Positions 1 through 6,289 of a stretch of 6,382 bases of DNA are shown here, in pieces. Source of the stretch: CAZJDM01 sp964544765 (GTDB taxonomy: Bacteria > Bdellovibrionota_B > Oligoflexia > CAYFLR01); contig CAZJDM010000217.1 in assembly GCA_964544765.1 (NCBI GenBank), positions 1 through 6,382 of the forward strand, read 5' to 3'. How positions within the stretch are numbered: position 1 is the first letter of the stretch; every line of letters begins with the position of its first letter. The position numbers and the translations under genes were made by a program. The notes under the pieces were generated by a model. That model did no database searches. It was not told where the DNA came from and worked only from the letters and a program-made list of their open reading frames with translations.

Positions 1-36
1 TTTCAAACTAACATCTCATAAAAATTAAATCTACCC

Positions 37-852
37 ATGCCCGTCGCAGTAATACCTCTATACACATTTCCACAGGGATTAGCTCAACCAACTTTAACTG
101 AGTTTGATGTTGTTTTAGCCAGGCTTATACCATCAGGTGAGGTACAAACTTTTAATCATTATTTTAAAATTCAACCAAGTCAGATAAAATGGTCTCCACC
201 TGAAAATGCATCAGAGGTTTTTATGGCAGGGTTTCCAGCCTCTCATGAGTTTGGATCTGAATTTCTTAATAAACACTCTAAAGAACAAAAAATTAAAGTT
301 TATGATAGCAAACCCTTTCAGCTAAACTTCTCTACAGGAATGATTGTCAATCATTTTGACTATCCAGATTTAGGAAATTACATGTCTACAAATGCTAGTT
401 TTGTAATACCAGAAATGGCTGTTATGTTTGATGATAAGGAAGCCTGTCTTGAAACCAATGTTGGCAATAGCGGATCACCAGTTTTTAGTGGTGATAACGA
501 GCCAATACTGAAAGGTATTTTTTACACTTTTAGTAATGATAGTAGGACAGATCAAAATTCTGCTGTTATGGTGGGAGTTGTGTCAATTGCCAGGATCTGG
601 AATCATTTTTTCTCTTTCGATACTGAGAACATAGAGTCTTTAACTACTGAGAATCTCAATAGTTATCTACTTAATTCAAAATACTTAGAATTAGGAGATT
701 TGAAGGATTATGAATTACAGGGGATGATGGAGTATTCGAGAAATAATTTCAACTTAAGACAATATTTAAAACCATCTGGGATTATTTCCATAAAGTATTT
801 TGCAGAAGATAAAAAGTTAGAATTACCTGTGGGTCCTCAAAATGATAGTTAA
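37..852 (+). CDS. Trypsin-like serine protease, N-terminally truncated (possible pseudogene)
   Basis: The 271-residue reading frame carries the second half of a trypsin/V8-type (chymotrypsin-fold) protease. Seen in the sequence: FDVVLARL at residues 23-30, the expected setting of the catalytic Asp (D24), and C-x5-GNSGSPVF beginning at C137, where S145 sits in the GNSGSP active-serine motif. The catalytic His motif (TAAHC-like), normally some 40-55 residues before the Asp, is absent. Only 36 bases precede this ATG, and the same frame is closed by TAA at 19-21. No Shine-Dalgarno sequence precedes the ATG, so it is probably not the natural start; residues 1-30 read like the middle of the first beta-barrel. 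Either the gene starts outside the window and has a nonsense mutation, or this is a remnant. About 90 residues after the Ser motif (from about 180) extend past the usual domain end and are not recognised. The native protein was probably exported, but any signal peptide lies outside. Sure of the fold, unsure of function. Confidence 0.7.
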   Translation: MPVAVIPLYTFPQGLAQPTLTEFDVVLARLIPSGEVQTFNHYFKIQPSQIKWSPPENASEVFMAGFPASHEFGSEFLNKHSKEQKIKVYDSKPFQLNFSTGMIVNHFDYPDLGNYMSTNASFVIPEMAVMFDDKEACLETNVGNSGSPVFSGDNEPILKGIFYTFSNDSRTDQNSAVMVGVVSIARIWNHFFSFDTENIESLTTENLNSYLLNSKYLELGDLKDYELQGMMEYSRNNFNLRQYLKPSGIISIKYFAEDKKLELPVGPQNDS

Positions 853-1050
853 ACCTAAGAATGAAGAGTATTTTATCTGAAATGGCCGGTGGGAATCACA
901 AATTTGCTGCTAACGTCGAGCCATTTTTGATAAAATATATTGAACTAAATTGAGCACTTACAATGCTATGTGTTTTCTAAGTTATCGGGCTGGCTAAGTC
1001 GATCTACCATTTACTATTTTTTGCTGTCTCTGACAATATTTAATCCACCT

Positions 1051-1087
1051 TGTAGGCCCAATATGAGCGAAGCTCGCATACGGGACC
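1051..1087 (+). repeat. REP-like palindromic unit, left copy
   Basis: TGTAGG is followed by GCCCAATATGAGC, the loop GAA, then GCTCGCATACGGGACC. GAGC/GCTC forms a perfect stem around GAA, and CCC/GGG close an outer stem with mismatches. This layout (a GTAGG-type head, a GC-capped stem and a GCGAAGC centre) is typical of dispersed palindromic repeats in Proteobacteria. The 21 bases at 1054-1074 reappear inverted at 1225-1245. The 3' half of the hairpin is degenerate, so the copy is decayed. Confidence 0.55.
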
Positions 1088-1210
1088 AAAATTTGCGCAG
1101 CATATTGAATATATAAATTAATTACCAATAATGAATTCACGGAAAAGTTGATCTAAAAATGATTTTTGGCATTAAATATATTGTATGATTACAGTGAGTT
1201 ACGTGAGAAA

Positions 1211-1252
1211 TGTCCGATGAGAGCAGCTTCACTCATATTGGGCCTGTGTAGG
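1211..1252 (-). repeat. REP-like palindromic unit, right copy (inverted)
   Basis: The reverse complement of 1225-1245 matches 1054-1074 at 20 of 21 positions (a C/T difference in the GAGYGAA centre). Similarity continues with small gaps into ATGAGAGC and GTCCG at 1212-1224. The outer half is conserved and the inner half degenerate, the mirror of the left copy. Together the two could be a BIME-like pair or the ends of a decayed miniature element of about 200 bp. Confidence 0.55.
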
Positions 1253-1349
1253 CTATATCAATGGGTTAAATTTTACTATAGTTAGTTTTGTTATCTGGTA
1301 TGCACTATGCAACATTTTTAAACTAGTCATTCTTAGATAGAATTGCTAA

Positions 1350-1355
1350 TATACT
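1350..1355 (+). promoter_or_regulatory. Possible -10 box for the transglutaminase-like gene
   Basis: TATACT matches the sigma-70 -10 consensus at five of six positions and lies about 90 bases before the chosen start. The hexamer 17 bases upstream (TCATTC) is a poor -35, so this is a weak prediction in AT-rich DNA. Confidence 0.2.
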
Positions 1356-1366
1356 CAGTCCAATAC

Positions 1367-1382
1367 AGTCTTTTTTAAGACT
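1367..1382. promoter_or_regulatory. Perfect 16-nt palindrome in the leader
   Basis: AGTCTT-TTTT-AAGACT is a perfect 6-bp dyad with a T4 loop, 11 bases after the TATACT box and 63 bases before the start codon. It could be an operator or a small 5'-leader hairpin. The stem is short and AT-rich, so this is suggestive only. Confidence 0.25.
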
Positions 1383-1434
1383 ATATTTGGATGATGGTTA
1401 AAAAATTAACTGCAGCCATTCATATTTAGAATTT

Positions 1435-1439
1435 AAGAG
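1435..1439 (+). promoter_or_regulatory. Ribosome binding site deciding the start at 1446
   Basis: AAGAG at 1435-1439 directly abuts the first in-frame ATG (1440) but stands 6 bases before the second ATG (1446). Normal spacing therefore favours 1446. Confidence 0.5.
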
Positions 1440-1445
1440 ATGTGT

Positions 1446-2711
1446 ATGCCACTATTTAAACTGTTACTGTGGTTTTATATAATTACCTATGCCTGTATTT
1501 CCTGTAACTTAAGAAAATCAAGCAGTCAACTTAAACGTGCTCAAGATCCTTATAACTCAACAGACAACATAAAGAATTCACTCTGGGTTACTAAAAAAGC
1601 CAAAGGATCATACTCCAATATGATCATAGATACTATAGACGTTTTGCTTAGTAATAACAAATATCATACCGGCTTTATTAAAGAGAAAAACTACTGGACT
1701 CGACATGCAAAAATTCCTCATTGGCCTATTATTCTTGGGGGCATACAAGACCGGTGGCAACTTACCCGAAAAAATATTCCAACTTGGCAATACTGCTTAG
1801 AACATTCAAAAGAATGTACCTCAAAATTTCACATGTTATGTATGCAGCACAATATGAACGGTAAGACTACTCAGCAACTATTAAATAACAATGTGAACCT
1901 ACTATCACCTTTAGAAAAACTAAAAATAATTAATTCCAGGCAATCAACAATTAGCTCATCAGATCTTGAACCAGCTTGCACTGAAGAAGGAGACTACCAA
2001 TGGTGGGAGGCCTATACTGATACAGAGTTTTTTGTTAACGCCTTATTTCTTGAATCGCCTAAACATATTGTAAATGAGGCCAATGTAAAACTATACCCTT
2101 TGGATATCTCAGCTCTTTTATATCTAGCAGTAGAAAACGTTATTACTCAAGAAGGTGATATAGGTCGTCAGTTTATTATTGAGCAATATAAAAAGGAGAA
2201 AGAAGCAGAGTGGGCTCGATCAGACATAAATCCTAGCTCATTTTTGATTATTCTTATTAACTTATATGGAAATAGCAGTCAACAAAAGGATTATAAGGTG
2301 ATTGTAGATTCAATACCCGGTAAACAAACGTGGTACCAACTTATTACTTCATATAAGCTTTTAAGCTTACAGCAAATTAACCGTTCTGAGGTCGAAATAA
2401 TTTATAAAAGTAAAGAAAACAAATACTCAAGTCAAGATTTTAAACGCAAATTTTTTATTGCCCCTAAAGCTAATAATTTCTATTCTTTCAGTTTAGATGT
2501 GTCCTTTACCAATGGCTTTACTGAGATTTATGAAGGTATTTTAGAGTTAAACAGAAATAAGCTAATTGGTGGAGAGTGGATTTCAGAAAAGTATCCAGAT
2601 AACGCAAAATTTTTTAAATTTAATGACAAGATAAAAAATGAGTTACTCAGAGAAATAAAGAGTGATAGAGAATTAGCAAAAATCCTTGAATTATATCAAA
2701 AATCTATATGA
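1446..2711 (+). CDS. Transglutaminase-elicitor-like exported protein, probable pseudoenzyme
   Basis: This is a 421-residue protein if it starts at ATG 1446; ATG 1440 would add two residues but touches the Shine-Dalgarno. Residues 1-20 form an export signal with a Lys5 and a hydrophobic run. TYAC17 or CISC20 could serve as a non-canonical lipobox, so it may be a lipoprotein. The rest resembles the TGase_elicitor family (the Phytophthora GP42/PEP-13 fold, with bacterial homologues): SPLEK at 154-158; WW at 186-187; SPKH at 204-207; LDISALL at 219-225; NPSSFLIILIN at 262-272, aligning with the family's NPGAFH-type block; TWYQL shortly after, aligning with VWNQP; and GGEW at 375-378 followed by a YPD. 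Where the family has a Cys after the WW(G) and a His after NPxxF, this protein has Thr191 and Leu267, so transglutaminase activity is doubtful. It has no close neighbours and appears monocistronic. Family assignment rests on remembered motifs, without an alignment. Confidence 0.6.
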   Translation: MPLFKLLLWFYIITYACISCNLRKSSSQLKRAQDPYNSTDNIKNSLWVTKKAKGSYSNMIIDTIDVLLSNNKYHTGFIKEKNYWTRHAKIPHWPIILGGIQDRWQLTRKNIPTWQYCLEHSKECTSKFHMLCMQHNMNGKTTQQLLNNNVNLLSPLEKLKIINSRQSTISSSDLEPACTEEGDYQWWEAYTDTEFFVNALFLESPKHIVNEANVKLYPLDISALLYLAVENVITQEGDIGRQFIIEQYKKEKEAEWARSDINPSSFLIILINLYGNSSQQKDYKVIVDSIPGKQTWYQLITSYKLLSLQQINRSEVEIIYKSKENKYSSQDFKRKFFIAPKANNFYSFSLDVSFTNGFTEIYEGILELNRNKLIGGEWISEKYPDNAKFFKFNDKIKNELLREIKSDRELAKILELYQKSI

Positions 2712-3038
2712 TACAGATAAGTGATTTTTGACTGCATTGCCACTCTTGAAAATATTGTGTGGACACATCCGTAATTACTGCTCCTACATGTCAATCTAAT
2801 TAATACTAAGAGGCCTCTTTTTCTAGTTCAGCAAATATCTCTTCAAACTTGATACCGGTTGATTCTAAAAAATTAAGATCAACTCTGGTTTTCAAATCTA
2901 CTGCATTTTGTTTTGAGTATTTTGGAATCAATTTAAAAACCGCTGAATCAAATTGTGGTTATTTAATCAGCGCCTCGAAATGTCAGGGGTTTTTATTGTG
3001 TCTACTGACAATCAACGGTTAAACACGTATATTTAGCT
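2712..3038. other. Intergenic stretch with a gene remnant and possible transposon end
   Basis: There is no intact gene. 2806-2958 is a minus-strand coding remnant. A perfect palindrome AAGAGGCCTCTT (2808-2819) overlaps its stop codon and has no loop, so it is not a good terminator. TGTCAG (2981-2986) and CTGACA (3005-3010) form a 6-bp inverted repeat around GGGG, possibly near the transposon boundary. No clear rho-independent terminator follows the gene ending at 2711. Confidence 0.5.
2806..2958 (-). pseudogene. C-terminal remnant of an unrecognised gene
   Basis: On the minus strand, 50 codons run from just after an in-frame TAA (2959-2961) to TAG (2806-2808). They read PQFDSAVFKLIPKYSKQ, then NAVDLKTRVDLNFLEST, then GIKFEEIFAELEKEAS. 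The composition is that of a real soluble protein: charged and amphipathic with an acidic C-terminal helix. The frame has no start codon at its head. Upstream of the TAA the same frame reads HFEALIK and then meets another stop, so the gene is eroded or truncated. It lies downstream of tnpR on the same strand, where Tn3-family elements often carry passenger genes such as toxin-antitoxin pairs, or it may be the host gene cut by the insertion. The family is not identified. Confidence 0.4.
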
Positions 3039-3659
3039 TTATTTGGAAAGTGGTGACATTCTATTTTTCCCATATGGTTTAAGAGACCCGTCTGGATTAA
3101 CATACATGTAAAGTGTTGCAGTAGTGACTCCAAGTTTTTTTGCTACATCTCTAATACAAGAATTTGGATTTGACATAGCGTCCATTGCCATTTGAATAGT
3201 TGTTTTATCCATTTTTCTAGGACGGCCCCCTTTTTTTCCACGGGCTCTAGCCGCTAGAAGCCCTGCACGAGTTCTTTCTGATATTAATTCCCTTTCATAT
3301 TCCGCTAGTGCAGCAAATACACCAAAAAATAGTTTCCCATTGGCTGTCGTTGTGTCTATTTCTGCACCAGCTCCTGTCAAAACCTTGAACCCAATATTTC
3401 TTTCTTTAATGTCTTCAACAATATTAATCAAGTGTCTTAAATCTCTTCCAAGGCGATCCAACTTCCAGACAATAAGAGTATTCCCTGGCTGTAAAGCCTT
3501 TAAACATGCATTAAGTCCTGGACGAATATCAGATTTACCTGAAATTTTATCTTTATAAATTCTACTAATATGGACTCCGTAGCTTAATAAAGCATCTTGT
3601 TGAAGGTCAAAAACCTGTGACCCATCATTTTTAGATACTCTCATATAACCAATTAACAT
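3039..3659 (-). CDS. tnpR: Tn3-family serine resolvase
   Basis: This 206-residue site-specific recombinase of the resolvase/invertase family resolves cointegrates by recombining two res sites through a 5'-phosphoserine intermediate. Seen: YMRVS at 5-9 with the nucleophile S9; DIRPGL (R46); KLDRLGRDL at 66-74 with R69 and R72; the long E-helix AALAEYERELISERTRAGL (about 116-134); the GKKGGRPRKMD linker at 141-151; and a C-terminal helix-turn-helix (about 163-187, with CIRDVAKKLGVTTATLY). Length and all catalytic residues are normal, with about 20 residues beyond the HTH. GGAGAG at 3664-3669 precedes the ATG by 4 bases, supporting this start. It is divergent from tnpA, and in this family the resolvase commonly represses both promoters by binding res. 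The gene appears intact. Confidence 0.93.
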   Translation of the reverse strand: MLIGYMRVSKNDGSQVFDLQQDALLSYGVHISRIYKDKISGKSDIRPGLNACLKALQPGNTLIVWKLDRLGRDLRHLINIVEDIKERNIGFKVLTGAGAEIDTTTANGKLFFGVFAALAEYERELISERTRAGLLAARARGKKGGRPRKMDKTTIQMAMDAMSNPNSCIRDVAKKLGVTTATLYMYVNPDGSLKPYGKNRMSPLSK

Positions 3660-3815
3660 TTTTCTCTCCGTGTATAAAAAAACTTGGATGATACCGGTTT
3701 TTTTAGTTTTGATTTTTTGACGACTTTTTTTATACAGTTTAGATGATTAATTTGTTATTTTCAACTGTGTAAAATAAACGGTCGTTTTTTAAGCGTATTT
3801 TTCAGGCGGATCACA
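3660..3815. promoter_or_regulatory. res: Divergent tnpR-tnpA intergenic region, probable res site
   Basis: In this family the space between tnpR and tnpA holds res, with subsites bound by resolvase and both promoters. Two nested inverted repeats are visible: TGTATAAAAAAA (3671-3682) with its exact complement at 3725-3736, and ACAGTT (3734-3739) with AACTGT (3763-3768). The latter spans 35 bp, a plausible subsite length. Subsites could not be assigned with certainty. The extreme AT content weakens the repeat statistics. Confidence 0.6.
3709..3736 (+). promoter_or_regulatory. Possible tnpA promoter
   Basis: TTGATT (3709-3714) and TATACA (3731-3736) are separated by 16 bp, each matching the sigma-70 consensus at four of six positions. 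The -10 falls inside one arm of the inverted repeat, so resolvase binding there would block it. The prediction is modest. Confidence 0.3.
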
Positions 3816-5987
3816 ATGAATAGCGCATACAAATATCTAGTTTTGAATCAAGTTGAACAGAACCTTGCTCAAGAGATCAAAGACCCAATAAAAAAACTGG
3901 GGTTTTGTGTGCTTTTAAAGCATATGGAGCATCGTGGATATTTCCCAAGAAATCTTAAGGACGTTCCACTAAGCGTTATTACCAACATCGCTGATCAACT
4001 TGAAATTAATGGGAAGCTGCTACGACAATACAAACTAAATGGAAGGACCTCAAAACGCCATAAACAGGAAATTAAAGATTTTCTAGGATTTCGAAATCCA
4101 AAGAAGGAAGATCGGTTGAACGTTCAAAGTTGGCTTTGTTCGAAACTCTCTATTGAAAACGACCTTAGAGAATTTTTAGCTACTGCTCAACAGAGATTTC
4201 TTGATTTAAAAATCTGTGTGCCCAGTGACAAGGTCCTTAACGAAGTCGCATCTTCTGCATTAGCCAAGGTTGAGGATAGTTTTTTTAATACGATCTTTAA
4301 CAAAATTCCAAGATCAGTCAAAAATAAGATTGACAACTTAATCAGTGGAAAAGTCGAATTAGGCCTTTCCGATTTAAAGAAAGATCCGGGAAGGATTGGT
4401 TTAAAAAGCCTTAAGAAAGAATCAAAGAAGCTGGAATCTTTGCAGGACCTGAATTTTCCCAAAGATCTTTTCTTAGATATTTCCAAGAAACATCTCTTAA
4501 AATTAAAGAGAAGAATTGCATCGGAAAGCTTACATGAAATAAAACGCCATCCTAAATACATCAAATACAGCTTATTTGCAGCCTTTACTTACGTTAGAAT
4601 CCAAGAAATTGCAGATGATCTCGTGGATCTTTTAATTCAAATTATCCATAAGATAGGAGCTAAGGCTGAGAGGAAGGTGATAAAAGAACTTGTAAGAGAT
4701 TTTAAAAAGGTCAAAAAAAAGGACTTACTTTTTTGTCAAGTTGCCGAAGCTGCTGTCAATAATCCCATAGGAACTGTAAAAAATGTCATTTTTCCCGTTG
4801 CTAGTGAAGATATTTTGAAAGATATCATTAAAGAACTAAAGTCATCTGGCCCGATTTATCGTTACAAAGTCCAAAACGCAATGAGGGCTTCTTATATTCA
4901 TCATTATAGGAGAATGATCCCGATAATACTGGATAGCTTGGAATTTCGTTCAAATAATACTAACCATAAACCTGTGATTGATGGAATCGACTTAATAAAA
5001 AAATATCAGGATAGTCAAAAACAGCAGTACTCGAATGATGAAGATGTTCCTATTAAAGGCGTTGTAAAAAACGAATGGACGTCATTTGTTATTCAAAGTG
5101 ATGGAATCAATCGAGCCAATTATGAATTGGCGTTGCTTGATGCTCTTAGAAATCGTTTGAGGTGTAAAGAAATTTGGATACCTGGAGCCTTTAAATACTG
5201 TAATCCAGATGAAGATTTACCTCAAGATTTTAACAAGAAAAGAGTAGAATATTTCGATAGATTAAAAGCTGATTTGAATCCTCATATTTTCGTTAAAAAC
5301 CTCGAAAATAGAATGAGAGAATCCCTTAAACATCTTAATTCAAATATCCCAAAAAATGATTATGTCAAGATCCTTGGTAAAAAAGGTGGATGGATTTCAG
5401 TCTCACCACTGACAGCTCAAGAAGATCCGCCCAACGTGGCTAATCTTAAGAAAGAAATATTGTTAAATTGGCCTATGACAGGACTTTTAGATGTACTGAA
5501 GGAAACAGAACTCCGAGTTGGATTCTCAAAAAAGTTTGAAACGGTAGGAGTCAGAGAATCCATGACCAAGGAGGTCCTTCAAAGAAGATTGTTGTTTACC
5601 CTATATGGGTTAGGAACGAACATGGGGCTTAAAAGAGTCTGCTCAACAACAGCAAGTGAAAATCATCAAGACTTAGTTTATGTGAAAAGAAAATACATCA
5701 ATCGGGATAACCTTAGAAATGCAATTGCAACAGTCGCCAACGCCATTTTTAAAATTCGAATGACACATATTTGGGGAGAGGGAACTACCTCCTGTGCATC
5801 TGATTCCAAAAAATTTGGATCTTGGGATCAAAATTTGATGACTGAGTGGCACATAAGATATGGTGGACGTGGAGTTATGATTTACTGGCATGTTGATAAA
5901 AAATCGACATGTATTTATTCCCAGTTAAAAACTTGCTCTTCTTCTGAAGTGCTGCCATGATTGAGGGAATTCTTAGACACAATACTG
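3816..5987 (+). pseudogene. tnpA: Tn3-family transposase, frameshifted and 3'-truncated
   Basis: The open frame gives 714 residues, ending at TGA 5958-5960; the family is usually close to 1000. The N-terminal ~165 residues are a DUF4158-type DNA-binding region (inverted-repeat recognition). A long basic helical middle follows, then the NEWTSF...INRANYE region from about 419, and then the catalytic core. ASDSKKFGSWDQNL holds the first DDE aspartate (D663), and WHIRYGGRGVMIYWHVDKKS followed by CIYSQLKTCSSSEV (699-712) are classic Tn3 motifs. After V712 the true frame continues as AAMIEGILRHNT in the frame starting at 5951, so one base has been lost at about 5950. Only 12 more codons follow before the miniature element at 5988. 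The second Asp and the Glu are missing, so it is not an active transposase. AGGCGGA ends 5 bases before the ATG as ribosome binding site. It is divergent from tnpR. Confidence 0.93.
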
Positions 5988-6026
5988 GGGGTCTAAAGTC
6001 TAACGGTACGAAAATGTACGCTAAGG
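5988..6026 (+). repeat. Left terminal inverted repeat of the miniature element
   Basis: 39 bp beginning GGGGTCTAAAG and ending ACGCTAAGG. The two differences from the right repeat are at repeat positions 16 and 19. It is preceded by one further G belonging to the flank. Confidence 0.88.
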
Positions 6027-6031
6027 ATCAT

Positions 6032-6046
6032 CGATATCATATAACG
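6032..6046. promoter_or_regulatory. Res-like dyad inside the miniature element
   Basis: CGATATCATATAACG has imperfect two-fold symmetry (CG-TAT...ATA-CG), and on the minus strand it is preceded by TGTC, giving TGTCGTTA, which resembles a resolvase half-site. This could be a leftover res subsite from the parental transposon. It is short and AT-rich, so tentative. Confidence 0.3.
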
Positions 6047-6055
6047 ACACAATGA

Positions 6056-6097
6056 AACAAACGGGGTCTGGGTAATAATCCCCAGACCCCGTTTGTT
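6056..6097. repeat. GC-rich perfect 17-bp hairpin (REP-like) inside the element
   Basis: AACAAACGGGGTCTGGG (6056-6072) pairs perfectly with 6081-6097 around the loop TAATAATC. Its GC content is far above its surroundings. There is no T-run after the stem, so it is not a standard rho-independent terminator on either strand. The form resembles dispersed REP/RAYT-type hairpins with a GGGGTCTGG or GGGGTCAGG core that I recall from other Gammaproteobacteria. Confidence 0.6.
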
Positions 6098-6111
6098 GGG
6101 CAGATATACTA

Positions 6112-6273
6112 AAGGGGGAAGATCTTCTCAGAAAACAATCAGATAGGAATTACAAAAACATTATTTCCTTACCGATAAAAATTGTCCAGTTGCTATCTGA
6201 AGGCCAAACAATGGGAATTGGTAGATCGACAGTTTATAAACTGTTAAAAGAATCGAATAAAATATATCAATGA
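6112..6273 (+). pseudogene. Resolvase C-terminal helix-turn-helix remnant inside the element
   Basis: The frame reads KGEDLLRKQSDRNYKNIISL, then PIKIVQLLSEGQT, then MGIGRSTVYKLLKES and NKIYQ, ending at TGA 6271-6273. LLSEGQT is the first helix and GIGRSTVYKLL the recognition helix of a Hin/Tn3-resolvase DNA-binding domain. About six or seven residues expected between them (EIAKKL-like) are missing, so the domain has an internal deletion. The catalytic domain is absent. The fragment differs clearly from the tnpR at 3039-3659 (GVTTATLYMYV), so it comes from another Tn3-family transposon. Its stop codon lies 16 bp from the right terminal repeat, matching transposons with tnpR at one end. Confidence 0.65.
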
Positions 6274-6289
6274 TAACAAGAATTTAAAT

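Larger units (their letters stand above)
853..1445. other. Gene-poor stretch between protease and transglutaminase-like gene
   Basis: No convincing gene is present in these roughly 590 bases. A 30-codon frame (861-953, plus) starting MKSILSEMAGGNH has no good ribosome binding site and no recognised similarity. The notable content is a pair of inward-facing REP-like palindromes (1051-1087 and 1211-1252), a 16-nt perfect palindrome (1367-1382) and a TATACT box (1350-1355). The spacer between the REP-like units is AT-rich and unfeatured. Confidence 0.6.
2986..5987. mobile_element. Tn3-family transposon remnant (tnpR, res region, broken tnpA)
   Basis: A serine resolvase and a Tn3-type transposase are transcribed divergently from a 156-bp intergenic res-like region, the standard Tn3-subgroup layout. 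The right end is lost: tnpA stops at 5987 where the 341-bp miniature element begins, so this transposon's own right inverted repeat is not in the window. The left end is not certain. A GGGG run at 2986-2989, followed by AACGGTTAAACACG about 28 bases on, is the best candidate for a left repeat but could not be compared with its partner. Confidence 0.5.

Noticed and set aside
861..953. 30-codon plus-strand frame starting MKSILSEMAGGNH
   Set aside because: No good ribosome binding site, no recognised motif and a length expected by chance in this DNA.
1608..1790. 60-codon minus-strand frame
   Set aside because: Antisense to the transglutaminase-like gene with no ribosome binding site or motifs; a shadow frame.
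2808..2819. AAGAGGCCTCTT followed by Ts as a terminator
   Set aside because: A loop-free palindrome of 6 bp per arm does not make a workable terminator stem.
3340..3558. 72-codon plus-strand frame
   Set aside because: Lies antisense within the well-supported resolvase gene; a shadow frame.
2850..3699. 11-mer TGATACCGGTT occurring at 2850-2860 and 3689-3699
   Set aside because: A few chance 11-mer repeats are expected in a window of this size, and the flanks do not extend the match.
4187..4564. 125-codon minus-strand frame
   Set aside because: Antisense to tnpA, where Lys-rich coding gives Phe/Leu/Ser-rich complement; no independent evidence.
5673..5891. 72-codon minus-strand frame
   Set aside because: Antisense to the conserved catalytic motifs of tnpA; a shadow frame.
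5943..5960. Programmed frameshift in tnpA
   Set aside because: No slippery heptamer or suitable downstream structure; the gene is also cut off 37 bases later, so decay explains it better.
6056..6097. Hairpin as a transcription terminator
   Set aside because: No run of T follows the stem on either strand.
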